Below are positions 1-9,326 of a stretch of 23,782 nucleotides of DNA, in pieces (the stretch's first letter is position 1; each line of letters begins with the position of its first letter). The stretch lies in the NCBI GenBank assembly GCA_000969725.1, contig JXSR01S010014.1, one strand, 5' to 3'. The position numbers and the translations under genes were made by a program. This stretch comes from Ophiothrix spiculata (Eukaryota; Echinodermata; Ophiuroidea; Amphilepidida; Ophiotrichidae). Below the pieces are notes generated by a model. It saw nothing but the letters and a program-made list of their open reading frames with translations. It did not search any database and was not told the DNA's origin.

Positions 1-242
1 AATGTTTCAATATTTAGAAAATTTAGTCAAATTTTGGTTCAAAACAGGGAAATGTTTTCTTTCATTATTGTTAAATGATCAGTTCTGATCCTTTAAATGT
101 AGTATATGCCATAAATTATTCTAGATTTCTTTTGGCCATTTTGGGGATTAGTGGCCCCTTTAAGCAGTTAGAAGTGGCAAATCTGATTTTTTCCCTCATT
201 TTGAACCAAAATTTGACTATACTGTCTAAATATTCAAACATT
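1..242. mobile_element. MITE-like inverted repeat, left edge cut by the window
   Basis: Bases 1-53 and 188-242 are inverted copies of each other. Both read AATGTTT(C/G)AATATTTAGA, a short variable stretch, then TAGTCAAATTTTGGTTCAAAA and a G-run. The spacer of about 135 bp has no coding signal. The outer end may lie before base 1, so neither the terminus nor a target-site duplication can be assigned. A non-autonomous DNA transposon is the likeliest reading; a plain inverted duplication is the alternative. Confidence 0.55.
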
Positions 243-315
243 TTAATTAGTATGGTAGAACAGTATCAAGGAAAATCAATTAGTTTGACCCCTACCTATC
301 TTAGTCCAATTTTGG

Positions 316-353
316 TTTAAAGATAGAGTTCATTGTTGAACTCTATCTTTAAA
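316..353. repeat. Perfect 17-bp hairpin
   Basis: TTTAAAGATAGAGTTCA (316-332) is followed by a 4-base loop (TTGT) and its exact reverse complement at 337-353. No gene lies next to it and no T-tract follows. I do not call it a terminator; it may be the remnant of a foldback element. Confidence 0.7.
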
Positions 354-1318
354 ATGCAAGGTATACTGCTACTTTGGTGACCTCTTGTATATCATACAAT
401 TAAAATTCTATATTTTTGAGAATACATATGTCAACATTGTCCGGTATACCTTTAATCATCTATCATTTCTATAATTTACTGAAAACCAGTTTAGATCTTG
501 ATCAGAATTAATTGACTAATGTATTCTGTATAATTCTGCTCATCCTGGAAAAAGTAGCACTCTTTTATGGATACACATGCTTAATGCAGGTGTTTTGCTA
601 GTCTCATTTCCCATGGTGCATTCGATGGGATGGGATATTACTGTAATAGACGGACATTTTTGTTGTGGTTTTATTTTCGTGTTTTAATGTTTGCCTTTTC
701 AAACAGTACAATAACATTCTGAAGTTAATACCATTTATACATAGAAAGTAAAGACATCAATGGAAAGATGCTTGGAATTATGAAAATATTACATATTTCA
801 GTCAAATTGTATAACATCACCCTCTAAAATATTCCTCTTTTGGAAAGGCAAGAAAAATATGGGGTTTTTTTTCAGGATTATATTTTCATTTTCCACAAGT
901 TCCACATATTATTTTCTTTTTCAGTTTTAGTTAAATTGGTGTAGGGGTTTTGATACAGAGATCAACATGCAAGACATTTGCTATTGATTTAAATTTTGAA
1001 TCACAGCAGTTGTGAAAATTACATTCGAGAAAAAATTCACTTCTATGTGATATTGTTTGCGAGATGCATTGTATTCCCAGGCACCTAACGTCAGTTTGTA
1101 TTTTGTTGCTTGATTTCGAAGTCTTAATTCTACCATCGTCTTTTATCATAATACTTAACACTAATGCCATACTTTTATCCGAGTATCAACAAATACATGT
1201 GATTTGAGAAGAGTTTTATTTTGTAATGAGAGATTGTGTAGTTGCCATATACGTGGCTGGTTGTGTGTTAAGCAGGAGAATTGTGCATCATGACAAATGA
1301 CGTTCTATTAAGTGTCCC
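354..1318. other. No gene recognised
   Basis: AT-rich sequence with frequent stops in every frame. The longest open stretch is a 79-codon minus-strand frame near 931-1170 with no recognisable motif. A short hairpin (TCCCAT/ATGGGA) sits near 608-634. I see no transposon termini here. Confidence 0.5.
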
Positions 1319-1331
1319 GGGGGGGGGGGGG
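1319..1331. repeat. G13 homopolymer next to TACTC
   Basis: Thirteen G follow CCC and run into TACTCTCG. The junction resembles the left end of the element at 22980-23304 (G11 then TTACTTAC). It may be a truncated terminus of a related poly-G-ended repeat; no partner C-tract is found nearby. Guanine runs of this length are also prone to sequencing length errors. Confidence 0.5.
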
Positions 1332-2296
1332 TACTCTCGTATATATTAAAGGCATCACTCTCCCGACTTCTAAACTCTCAAATCTGCTTTATGAATTTGT
1401 CATGTTTTACTGCTTTGTTAAAGTGTTGTCAAAATATATATAAACAAACTAGAAATCTTACTCTCATACATATCTAATTATGGTACTTCCATGACTTTGA
1501 AGACGGATGAAAATAGCTTTGCTCAAATCTTAAGGTGGCTTAGCACAGAAACGATGTCAGACACAAGTGAGCTGATATCAGCGGTGTTGGACACAATTTC
1601 AAACGATTTATCCCGAGCTTTTAGCATACCTTTTGGCATTCTGTATCTTGCGCTTTAATAAAATGTGATCTTACACATGCGTCATTTTTATATTCACGCT
1701 TAAGACCATGCTCGTTACTCCTGACGGCACAGGGCTCAAAGCGCACTGTGCTTACGGTATATTAGTCATTGCTAAAAAAATGCCAATTTTTGGCTTAATT
1801 TTGCCCAATATCTCAAAAAGTAAGTCAGTGACCATATTTTTTTCTTACGATTTTTAAAAAACTGTATAAGGACCAAAACAAATGTGAAAGAGAGAGAGAG
1901 AGAGAGAAAATAGAGCCGTTTTTTTTTTTAATTATAAGTGTTTTTGTCTTATTTTTTTTGATTTTATCATACAAGTCAATGATAAAAAGTGGTAAAACAT
2001 AGTGTTTGTTAAATGCATTTTTCTCTAAAACCAAGTCAGTGACCTCCATTTCTTATTTCAGAATGTGATGAGCACATACCTTAAGTAAACTATCTCTTTA
2101 AAAAACAAAAGGTTTCTAGTTTACAAAAGTTTCTCTCTAAGATGAGGCATTGCTGAACATGTATTTATCATTCTCGCTCTATCTTTTGGGCTTTAGCCCA
2201 TCAGATAATCTATTCAGTGCAAAATATGGATAAAAAAGCAATGGATCATTGAACATTGGAAAAACATCACAAAATTAAGTGTATTCATTCTAAAAT
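1332..2296. other. No gene; simple repeats and a short palindrome
   Basis: It holds a perfect 12-bp palindrome GCTGATATCAGC (1571-1582), an (AG)9 microsatellite (1889-1906), T-tracts around 1919-1929 and 1951-1960, and two direct copies of AAGTCAGTGACC (1822-1833, 2033-2044) in similar surroundings. A minus-strand frame at 1825-2049 runs through the microsatellite and T-tracts and is not credible as a gene. Confidence 0.5.
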
Positions 2297-2388
2297 TGCA
2301 ATATTTTCAAGTTTAAAGGTTGTTGCTCTGTATAAGAAAAACTGCAATATTTTCAAGTAAAAAGGTTGTTGCTCTGTGTAAAAAATCT
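2297..2388. repeat. 46-bp tandem pair
   Basis: Two adjacent copies of a 46-bp unit (2297-2342, 2343-2388). Both share TGCAATATTTTCAAGT and AAAGGTTGTTGCTCTGT with a few substitutions between. It is a simple tandem duplication with no coding content. Confidence 0.75.
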
Positions 2389-2866
2389 TGAATACATAAA
2401 ATAATGATATATATATTCTGTGCTAACTGACAATGCATATTTGTAGAGTGAATAAAATATTATGAGGAAAGAGTGACATTACCAAACTGTCAGTACAGGT
2501 GGTGCACAGTTTTCACTTTTAACCGAGAATGAATTTTTGAGACTTAAAAGGTACAGTTTCTTTTCAAAGTAGCTTTCCAGAACTGACAAGGGAAAAAAAA
2601 AATTCTGATAGGTTTTTTTTGTGTCTTTCATGTCCATTTGCTTTTCCTTCTACACAAATCTCTATAATCAATTTACTTTTAAAAAAATATTTTTCTAATG
2701 ATATGTAATATCAACTTCATCTTGTGCCAACGCACAAGAAGACCCCACAACTTACCAACAGGATCGTTTGGCGACCGTCATATGAAATATTTGTGGTGTC
2801 TATGCACCATTGCCCCACCTCAGGTTGCACCACTGGGAGGAAAATGAAAAATAATTACCATCCAGC
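2389..2866. other. No gene recognised
   Basis: AT-rich, with stops in all frames. A small hairpin CTTGTG-CCAACG-CACAAG lies near 2721-2740. Nothing else is supported. Confidence 0.45.
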
Positions 2867-2870
2867 TAAT

Positions 2871-3483
2871 GGCTCATTCCAGTAAAAACTAAACCTTTTT
2901 TGATTTCAAGCAAAAATTCAGCTTTTTTATTCTACCATATGAGCAGTTTTTTCACTCACACATTTGTTACTCGGTATGTGAAAAGTATTTTCTAATCAGA
3001 AATTTTGAATTTTTTCTACCCGTGCATGAATGAGCACATGTTTTCATTCAAAAATGTCACAAACGTTACCAAAAAGTTATACCAAAATGTCACAAACGTT
3101 ACCAGACGTTACCAAACAAAACATTGCATTTAAAGAAATCCTGACGATAGAATTTCCTACCACTTTTATTAATTATTTGTGAATATGTTACCAATCATCT
3201 GTGAAAAGCGCAATACAAAATGCGCTAACATGTCAGAGAAATTTTACTTTAAAGTCATTTGGAGCAAAAAAACATTTCCGTGCGAGGTCACAAACGTTAC
3301 ATGAACTTTATTCAGTATTTTGGAAATTATTTTAATCTTTAAACACCTGCATGTCTTGATCCCACCAGTGACCACCATTATCAACAACAAACTCGTTTAT
3401 ATAATGTTTATGCTAGGTTCTGTGGCCATTTAAAAGTGAAATTTTCCAATTTTTCGGTCACAAACGTTACTTTGGAATCACCC
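2871..3483. mobile_element. TA-flanked non-autonomous transposon, copy A
   Basis: This 613-bp segment aligns along its length with 9327-9922, which defines a dispersed repeat. Its ends are imperfect inverted repeats: GGCTCATTCCAGTAA at the left, and TTACTTTGGAATCACCC at the right (reverse complement GGGTGATTCCAAAGTAA). TA lies at 2867-2868, two bases outside the left end, and at 3484-3485 directly outside the right end, as for Tc1/mariner-type insertion. Four GTCACAAACGTTAC motifs start at 3056, 3089, 3287 and 3457, and a partial one lies at 3104-3113. No transposase frame is present. The superfamily is inferred from the TA flanks only. Confidence 0.65.
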
Positions 3484-3485
3484 TA

Positions 3486-4092
3486 TTAATAATATATATA
3501 TGGGATTTTTCATAAGTGCCTGTAAAAGTGAAAGGTACACATCTAAAAAAAAAAAAATGTTTGGGCCCTAGTGCTTCATGCTGCAACATTTATACTTTGT
3601 CAATTTGGCCCTTCTGCAAATAATATTAACTCATCTCAGAACTATGAGATCATTGAATCTTGCACCAATTTAGCTGTTTAGCTTTCTACTTTCCAAGATT
3701 CAAGATGATTTATCATGCATGTTTTTATAGAACGCTGATGACATCTTGATAAATTGCTTATCCGATGTAAGTGACATGTTTATTGATTAATTGTATAGCA
3801 TTCCTACCATCCTGTATCATCATAAATCAGTTGGTTGCACCTGGACAATTAAACTGCTTAGTAAACAAATAGATTTATCGAATCATGGAACTGTTCTCTT
3901 TGAAATTTTGGACATGGAAAAGGACTGTTTTCTATGGCGTAGAGACAGAGTTATAGATAAAAAGATTGAAAAAGAAAAGGTATTTTGAAATTTTTATGAT
4001 ATAGATAGTAAAAATTCAGAATTTTTTATGGAAGAAAATAAAAAGAAATTCATGTTTGATGTAAAAGTTGAGATTCATACTTAGTAGTAAAA
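3486..4092. other. No confident gene; one exon-like open stretch
   Basis: Mostly AT-rich non-coding sequence. The stretch 3800-3980 on the plus strand is open. It is preceded by TTGTATAG, which could be a splice acceptor, and is followed by AAAAG/GTATTTT, which could be a donor. The encoded peptide (about 60 residues, including TWTIKLLSKQIDLSNHG) matches no family I know. With no conservation evidence I do not call an exon. Confidence 0.3.
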
Positions 4093-4094
4093 TA

Positions 4095-4215
4095 AAATTG
4101 GTGATAATTTGAACCGGGAATTTGAACTTCTCGACTTCAAAAACTGGCTTACCTCAGAGAATTTAACGATGTATGTAAATTTCTGTGGTGCAGAAGATTA
4201 AATCATCACCAATTT
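4095..4215. mobile_element. 121-bp MITE-like inverted repeat, TA-flanked
   Basis: AAATTGGTGATAATTT at the left end and AAATCATCACCAATTT at the right end are inverted copies with one mismatch. TA flanks both sides (4093-4094, 4216-4217). About 90 bp of non-coding sequence lies between. The size and TA flanks fit a very small Tc1/mariner-type MITE, but the short arms leave room for chance. Confidence 0.45.
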
Positions 4216-4439
4216 TATATTCATGTTTATTCTTACAAGTCTAGTTCTTTGTGATTGGATTTTTGTTTATTTAAATTTAAAAAAGGATGTTGATCATCCC
4301 TCAATTAGGAATTGCAAGAAGAATTTCAGGATTAAAACAACAAAATATAAATAAAACAAAGAAAAGCATTTTTTATGTTTTAAATTTTTTTAGAAGTTAT
4401 TACCTTTTTTTGTGTGTGTGGCACATTTCCTTAGGTACC

Positions 4440-5558
4440 AGCAGCATTTCAGCACCCATCATTTTGTAAATTTGTTCTTTTTCCAAAGCTTGTTAAAGAG
4501 AATTTCTTTATTACTGCTTTATTCCTCTGTGTTAGTAACAGAATTATTCTAATTGATGTTTCATAAAGCAATCCACCTCCAAACTAGCTCTATTAAGATG
4601 CGATGAGACTAATGCATAATTAAACCTCGTCAGGCTCGTCAAAATCGCTGCCTTAGTTTGTCTTCAAGTCCGTCATATTTCCTCTGTGAATTACGCAGCT
4701 GACTAGACTTCACCCACGACTAATGGAAGGTAGTCAAAATAGACTTGTAAGTGGACAACATGAGTGGGCTGAGCAAAACAAATTTGTATTAAGTCTTGGT
4801 CTAGCTATTTGTGAGAGGGCTTTTCTTTATCAGTTATATAAAGCTATTGCTGATGTTTTTAATTGTAGGGTTTGATATTCTGCTCTAGTTCCTTAATCTC
4901 ATCCAAAATAAATGTATTGCACAGGGGTTGGGAGTATTTAGTACCAAAGTGGCAAGGGTATGTGCTGTAAACACGGTAGCAAAATCAGCCTTTCTGGTAC
5001 GTCAAATGTGTCCCTTTTCTTTGCCAAATTTGCTACTTTGATTGGTGCACTTTTTGAAAATTCTCCAAAATGTGCTCTGAAGAAGCACAATTTTTATATG
5101 GAAAATTGTGACTTTTCTATACAAGTGACAAAAACCTTCGGAGATTTAGTTCATGAATGGGTCCTCTTTTCTTTGCAAAATTTGCTACTTTGACAGGTGT
5201 ACTTAGTTCTCCAAAATGTGCTCTGAAGAAGCACATTTTTTAATGGAAAATTGTGACTTTTCCATACATGTGACACAAAATTTGGGAGATTTGGTTCATG
5301 AACAGGTCCTCTACTGTTGAAATGAGGGTGTGTTTTTTCAGCTGCACACCCTTTGTTCAAATAAAGCTTGATGACCCCTTTCCTTCAGTACCAAACACCC
5401 ATTCTCCTTTTTCTTTATCTTTCTGAAGACTCAGGACTTATAATAACAATTTTAGAATTTTAGAAAATCACAGGAAAAATAAAATCAAATTATTTTGCAG
5501 GAATTTGATGATATTTGCTACCTCAGGTTTATTTATCACATCTGTATTGCAAACCTAA
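4440..5558. repeat. Segmental tandem duplication, unit 1
   Basis: First of three head-to-tail units (about 1,119 bp). It starts at CAGCATTTCAGCACCC and matches unit 2 throughout. Landmarks in order are CAATCCACCTCCAAACTAGC, a single 47-bp block (4637-4683), TGGAAGGTAGTCAAAATAGA, and an internal 152-bp direct repeat pair (about 5014-5310). No coding potential is visible; the 60-80 codon frames here break at different points in the paralogous unit. Confidence 0.75.
5014..5312. repeat. 152-bp direct repeat pair with conserved hairpin, unit 1
   Basis: Two copies, anchored by TTTGCTACTTTG at 5029 and 5181 (period 152). Both share AAAATGTGCTCTGAAGAAGC and a small hairpin, ATGGAAAA-loop-TTTTCCAT or a close variant. 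The same doublet occurs in unit 2, so it predates the larger duplication. Confidence 0.75.
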
Positions 5559-5766
5559 GAGCATTTTATCACCCAATATTTTGCATAAATGTTCTTTTCC
5601 ATCTTTTTACTATTTGAAGTAATATTCAGAAGATTTTGCTCCTCATTTCATGGTTGCTTTTGATAACAGAATTGTTTTATTTGATGTTTCATTAAAAGCA
5701 ATCCACCTCCAAACTAGCTCAATTAAGCTTTGATGAGACTAATGCATTATTAAACCTCGTCAAGCT

Positions 5767-6001
5767 CGTCATAATCGCTGTCTTGGTTTGTCTTCTAGTC
5801 CATCATATTTCCTCGCCATAATCGCTTGCTTGGTTTGTCTTCCAGTCCGTCGTATTTCCTCGCCATAATCGCTGCCTTGGTTTGTCTTCTAGTCCGTCGT
5901 ATTTCCTCGTCATAATCGCTGACTTGGTTTGTCTTCTAGTCCGTCGTATTTCCTCATCATAATCGCTGCTTTGGTTTGTCTTCTAGTCCGTCATATTTCC
6001 T
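5767..6001. repeat. 47-bp tandem array, five copies
   Basis: Five head-to-tail copies start at 5767, 5814, 5861, 5908 and 5955. The consensus includes ATAATCGCTG, TTGGTTTGTCTTCTAGTCC and ATTTCCTC. Unit 1 has a single equivalent (4637-4683) and unit 3 one degenerate equivalent, so the array expanded after the units duplicated. Copies abut without unique spacers, so it is not a CRISPR. Confidence 0.9.
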
Positions 6002-6342
6002 CTGTGAATTACACAGCTGACTAGACCTCACCCACGACTAATGGAAGGTAGTCAAAATAGACTTGTAAGTGGACACAATGAGTGGGCTGAGCAAAACAAA
6101 TTTGTGTTAAGTCTTGGTCTAGCTATTTGTGAGAGGACTTTTCTTTATCCGTTATATAAAGCTATTGCTAATGTTTTTACTTGTAGGGTTTGATATTCTG
6201 CTCTAGTTCCTTCTTCAATCTCGTCCAAAATAAATGTATTGCACGGGGGATGGGAGTATTTTGTAGAAAGTGGCGAGGAGATGTGCTGTAAAGACGGTAG
6301 CGAAATCAGACTGTTTGGTACATCAGTATGTCCTTTTTTTTG

Positions 6343-6638
6343 TGTGTGTGTGCAAAATTTGCTACTTTGATGGGTGTTCTTTTTGAAAATTACCCCAAAT
6401 GTCCTCTGAAGTAGCACAATTTTTCATGGAAAATTGTAGCTTTTCTATACAAGCGACAAATAATATTGGAGATTTAGTTCATGAATGGGTCCTCTTTTCA
6501 TTTTGCTACTTTGACAGGTGTACTTAAGTTCTTCAAAATGTGCTCTTGAAGAAGCACATATTTTTAATGGAAAATTGTGACTTTTCCATACAAGTGACAC
6601 AAAATTTGGGAGATTTAGTTCATGAATGGGTCCTCTAT
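6343..6638. repeat. 144-bp direct repeat pair, unit 2
   Basis: Counterpart of the unit 1 doublet, anchored by TTTGCTACTTTG at 6358 and 6502. The ATGGAAAATTGTGACTTTTC hairpin recurs near 6425 and 6567. A (TG)n tract at about 6341-6351 interrupts the start of the first copy. Confidence 0.7.
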
Positions 6639-6979
6639 TGTTGAAATGAGTTTTTTTCAGCTGCACACCCTCAATTCAAATAAAGCTTGATGACCCCTTC
6701 CCCTTCAGTACCAAATACCCCATTCTCCTGTTTCTTTCTGACTCGGGACTTGGCATAACAATTTAGAATTTTAGAAAATCACAGGAAAGATAAAATCAAT
6801 TTATTTTGCAGGAATTTGATATTTGCTACCTCAGGTTTATTTATCTCATTTTTATTTGGAACCTAGGAGCATTTTATCACCCAATATTTTGCAAATGTGT
6901 TCTTTTCCACTTTTTTACTATTTGAAGTAATATTCAGAAGATTTAGCTCACTTCTACATCTCATGCCTGCTTTTGATAA

Positions 6980-7675
6980 GGCCAAAAAAAGAGAGTTTAT
7001 CTCAATGCTGACGTGCGCATTTGTAAAATCGGGTGATTTATATTATTTTATCCAAAAAAATTGGAGAAAATTTGATTTTTTTTTTCTCACCCAAAACAAA
7101 TTCATATTTCAACTTCCATACGTCCAAAATCTTGCGACAAGCTTGTATGAGAAAGATTACAACTGCAGTTCATCATCTATTCGTCATTTGCACAAATTGT
7201 ATTCTTGTGTTGACATTGAGTGTGCGTTACTACAACTTTTACTACAGTAAACTTTAACGGGCTCGCTTGTTTTTATCATAGACTTTGCGTTGTATTTACT
7301 GTGTATTTTGTGAAGAACAACCCTCCTGCTTGTTGTTGATTTGCTTGCGTGATCTTGTGACAGTCATGGAGGAGAAAGAAATTTTAAAGATTAAGCTGCT
7401 TTGCGGAAAGTTTAGAAAATGGTTTCTGCATGAATCGTTGAACAATAAACCCCTGAGCGAAGTAGTAGTTGACATTACAACCGGAAATAACCCGTGCATA
7501 AAAATAGGTGCTCATCTATCTACTGGCTTAGGTATAGTCAATGATGCTGATGGTGCAAAATTCAACGCACTGCATGCGATTCGTAAAGACAAAGTTTAGA
7601 ATCTTGGAAAAAAACGCATTTCGCATTACTTTTCAAATCACTCATCAGCTTTGAGACAAACCCTTTTTTTTGGCC
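6980..7675. mobile_element. PIF/Harbinger-like non-autonomous transposon
   Basis: The 696-bp insert has roughly 31-bp inverted termini. The left end is GGCCAAAAAAAGAGAG then TTTATCTCAATGCTGA; the right end read inward is GGCCAAAAAAAAGGG then TTTGTCTCAAAGCTGA. Flanks are TAA (6977-6979) and GAA (7676-7678), which is TAA with one substitution. The uninterrupted site TTTTGATAACAG exists in paralogous unit 2, which proves insertion and fixes the 3-bp duplication. A 3-bp TAA duplication and GG-starting termini are characteristic of PIF/Harbinger. No DDE transposase is present; the interior carries a 77-codon frame described separately. Confidence 0.8.
7366..7599 (+). CDS. Unrecognised 77-residue frame inside the Harbinger-like element
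   Basis: The frame opens at an ATG at 7366 in a strong eukaryotic start context (G at -3, G at +4) and ends at TAG. It is open upstream to 7285, but without an ATG. The peptide begins MEEKEILKIKLLCGKFRKWF and contains SEVVVDITTGN and GAHLSTGLGIVNDADG. It is mixed charged and hydrophobic, with no signal peptide, membrane span or zinc-finger pattern. I do not recognise a family. PIF/Harbinger elements usually encode a DDE transposase and a Myb/SANT-like protein, and this resembles neither obviously. It could be a remnant of an element gene, a captured host exon, or chance. No promoter or poly(A) signal can be assigned. Confidence 0.3.
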   Translation: MEEKEILKIKLLCGKFRKWFLHESLNNKPLSEVVVDITTGNNPCIKIGAHLSTGLGIVNDADGAKFNALHAIRKDKV

Positions 7676-7970
7676 GAACAGAATTGTTTGAATCGTTGTT
7701 TCATTAAGCAAGCCACATCAAAATTAGCTCTTGTAAGATGCAATTAGACTAGCTCATAATTAAGCCTTGTCAGGGACCAGTAATAATGTTGCTGAGGTTT
7801 ATATATTCTAAAGTATTTCCTCTGACGCACTGGCTAGACCTCACCCACCATTAATGGAAAGTAGTCAAAATAGACTACAAGTAAGTGGGCAAAATGAGCG
7901 GGCTGATCACAAATGTGTATCTTTGTCTAGATATTTGTAAGGAGATCTCGGTTTATTATTTATTTATAAC

Positions 7971-8478
7971 AAAATATGGAAATATTGTTATAATATTGAT
8001 GTTATGTTATTTCTTAATTTTGATTATGTTTAATTAAAAAGGGATTTCTATAGATACTAAACTACAAAAATTAGACTGCAAGTAAAGAGTCAAGCCTCAA
8101 GAGCATATTGTTGGCCTGACAATGGTACCAGGCGCAATGTAGCCATATAAAAAGTGCTATATATTTTATTTCCGGTACATGTATTTGATTTATTTTAATC
8201 TTATTGTTGGCCCAAGTTAAAATAATTTTTTAACCATGTTCATATTGTATCATTTTATTTGCCAGTGAAAAACACACATATTATATATTGCGCAATATCA
8301 AACTTTTATACACACTTATCAAAAATTGGCGCAATGAAGAAAAACTAGAGAGATTGGATCCCTTAACCAGGACGAAGGACATGAGAGAATCCTGGGAATG
8401 GATGTACAGCCTGATGGTGACAAAGGACTTACAAAGTAGCAAACCCAATAGTCAATTACAGACCCGAAACTTTTCAGT
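7971..8478. other. No gene recognised
   Basis: Very AT-rich up to about 8300, then slightly more balanced. The plus strand is open from about 8288 into the tandem repeat that follows. The segment encoding RESWEWMYSLMVTKD (about 8384-8430) looks peptide-like but has no family match I can make. Confidence 0.35.
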
Positions 8479-8557
8479 TTTTCAGCTGATTTCAGCTCTT
8501 TTAATTTCACTTTTCAGTTGGTTTCAGCTCTTTTTATTACACTTTTCAGCTCCTTTT
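8479..8557. repeat. 32-bp tandem repeat, about 2.4 copies
   Basis: Units start at 8479, 8511 and 8543, with consensus TTTTCAG(C/T)TG(A/G)TTTCAGCTC followed by TTTTWATTWCAC. The repeat keeps the plus strand open by chance, because its reading carries few stops. Confidence 0.7.
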
Positions 8558-9326
8558 CTTGATAAATCAGCCAAATTTGGGCACTTTGGGGCAGAATTTG
8601 ATGGTAGCTCTTTTTTTGAAGGTTCAGCTTCAGGTCTGCAATTATATTGCAAATTATGTGATTACAATGTTCTGTACTGCGAATGGTGCACTACATGAAT
8701 TTTTTGACATTTACTGCATTACTCAAATTTATGTAAAAGTTCAGATTTGATTTTTTAAGGAGTGCAAGTTTTTGAATGCAATATATTTTGAATTTTATAT
8801 GTGGTGCCCTTTTCATATTTGAACAAAAGTACTTGCATTAATGAATCCAGCTTAAGATCTGATCAAAGATGTTCAATTTTAACGAAAAACGTGCCATGTA
8901 AGTGAAAAGTAAACCCTCGCATAATTGTAGACCCATGTCCCGTTCTATACATACCATGTTGTTCCGTATTTCAACTTCCGCAGGAAATAGTGAAACTTGA
9001 TGGAATAAAAACAGAGCAAATGAGTGGGCAAATAGAAAACATTTAGCCCTGTAGCGGATTTCATTACATGGATGCATGAAGACATTGCCACAACAAACTT
9101 GTGCAAACTCACAGGTGTTTTTCCTTGTGTGCGTAACATTATGTGCCCGGTCATTTTGATTGGGGGCCGTTTTTGGTGCAGGTTTTTTCAGGTAACAGGG
9201 TAGCAAAGTGAAGAAATTTATAGAAATAGTTGGGTGGCTTTGTGGAATTTAGAAAGAATAGGAAAAGTTTTATTTTGATAATAATCTTAAAATTTATGCT
9301 CAAATAGGTCACCATCACCATTAATA
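8558..9326. other. No gene recognised
   Basis: A 122-codon minus-strand frame spans 8838-9206 without recognisable motifs and with scattered cysteines. Nothing supports transcription or conservation. No transposon termini are seen. Confidence 0.4.

Larger units (their letters stand above)
5559..6866. repeat. Segmental tandem duplication, unit 2
   Basis: Second unit (1,308 bp), starting at GAGCATTTTATCACCC. It is collinear with unit 1. The length difference of about 189 bp is explained by four additional 47-bp blocks (188 bp). It retains the uninterrupted sequence TTTTGATAACAGAATTG near 5660-5676, which serves as the empty site for the transposon in unit 3. Confidence 0.8.
6867..7970. repeat. 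Segmental tandem duplication, unit 3, truncated and interrupted
   Basis: It begins with GAGCATTTTATCACCC like unit 2 and matches it to TTTTGATAA at 6979. It is then interrupted by a 696-bp transposon and resumes at 7676 with (G)AACAGAATTG. Similarity continues through one degenerate 47-bp block and TAGTCAAAATAGACT, and fades near 7970. Only about 400 bp of the 1.12-kb unit is present, and it is the most diverged of the three. Confidence 0.7.

Noticed and set aside
316..353. Transcription terminator
   Set aside because: The stem is perfect but AT-rich, has no following T-tract and no upstream gene.
1825..2049. 74-codon minus-strand frame
   Set aside because: It runs through an (AG)n microsatellite and T-tracts, giving serine-leucine and lysine runs.
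5767..6001. CRISPR array
   Set aside because: The 47-bp units are contiguous with no unique spacers, and the genome is eukaryotic in character.
6897..7250. 117-codon plus-strand frame
   Set aside because: It crosses the left boundary of the Harbinger-like insertion at 6980 and lacks an ATG at its start.
8288..8698. 136-codon plus-strand frame
   Set aside because: It has no ATG start and its middle part is the 32-bp tandem repeat. A peptide-like segment near 8384-8430 has no recognised family.
8838..9206. 122-codon minus-strand frame
   Set aside because: No motif, no sign of conservation and AT-rich surroundings; the length is not exceptional for a window of this size.
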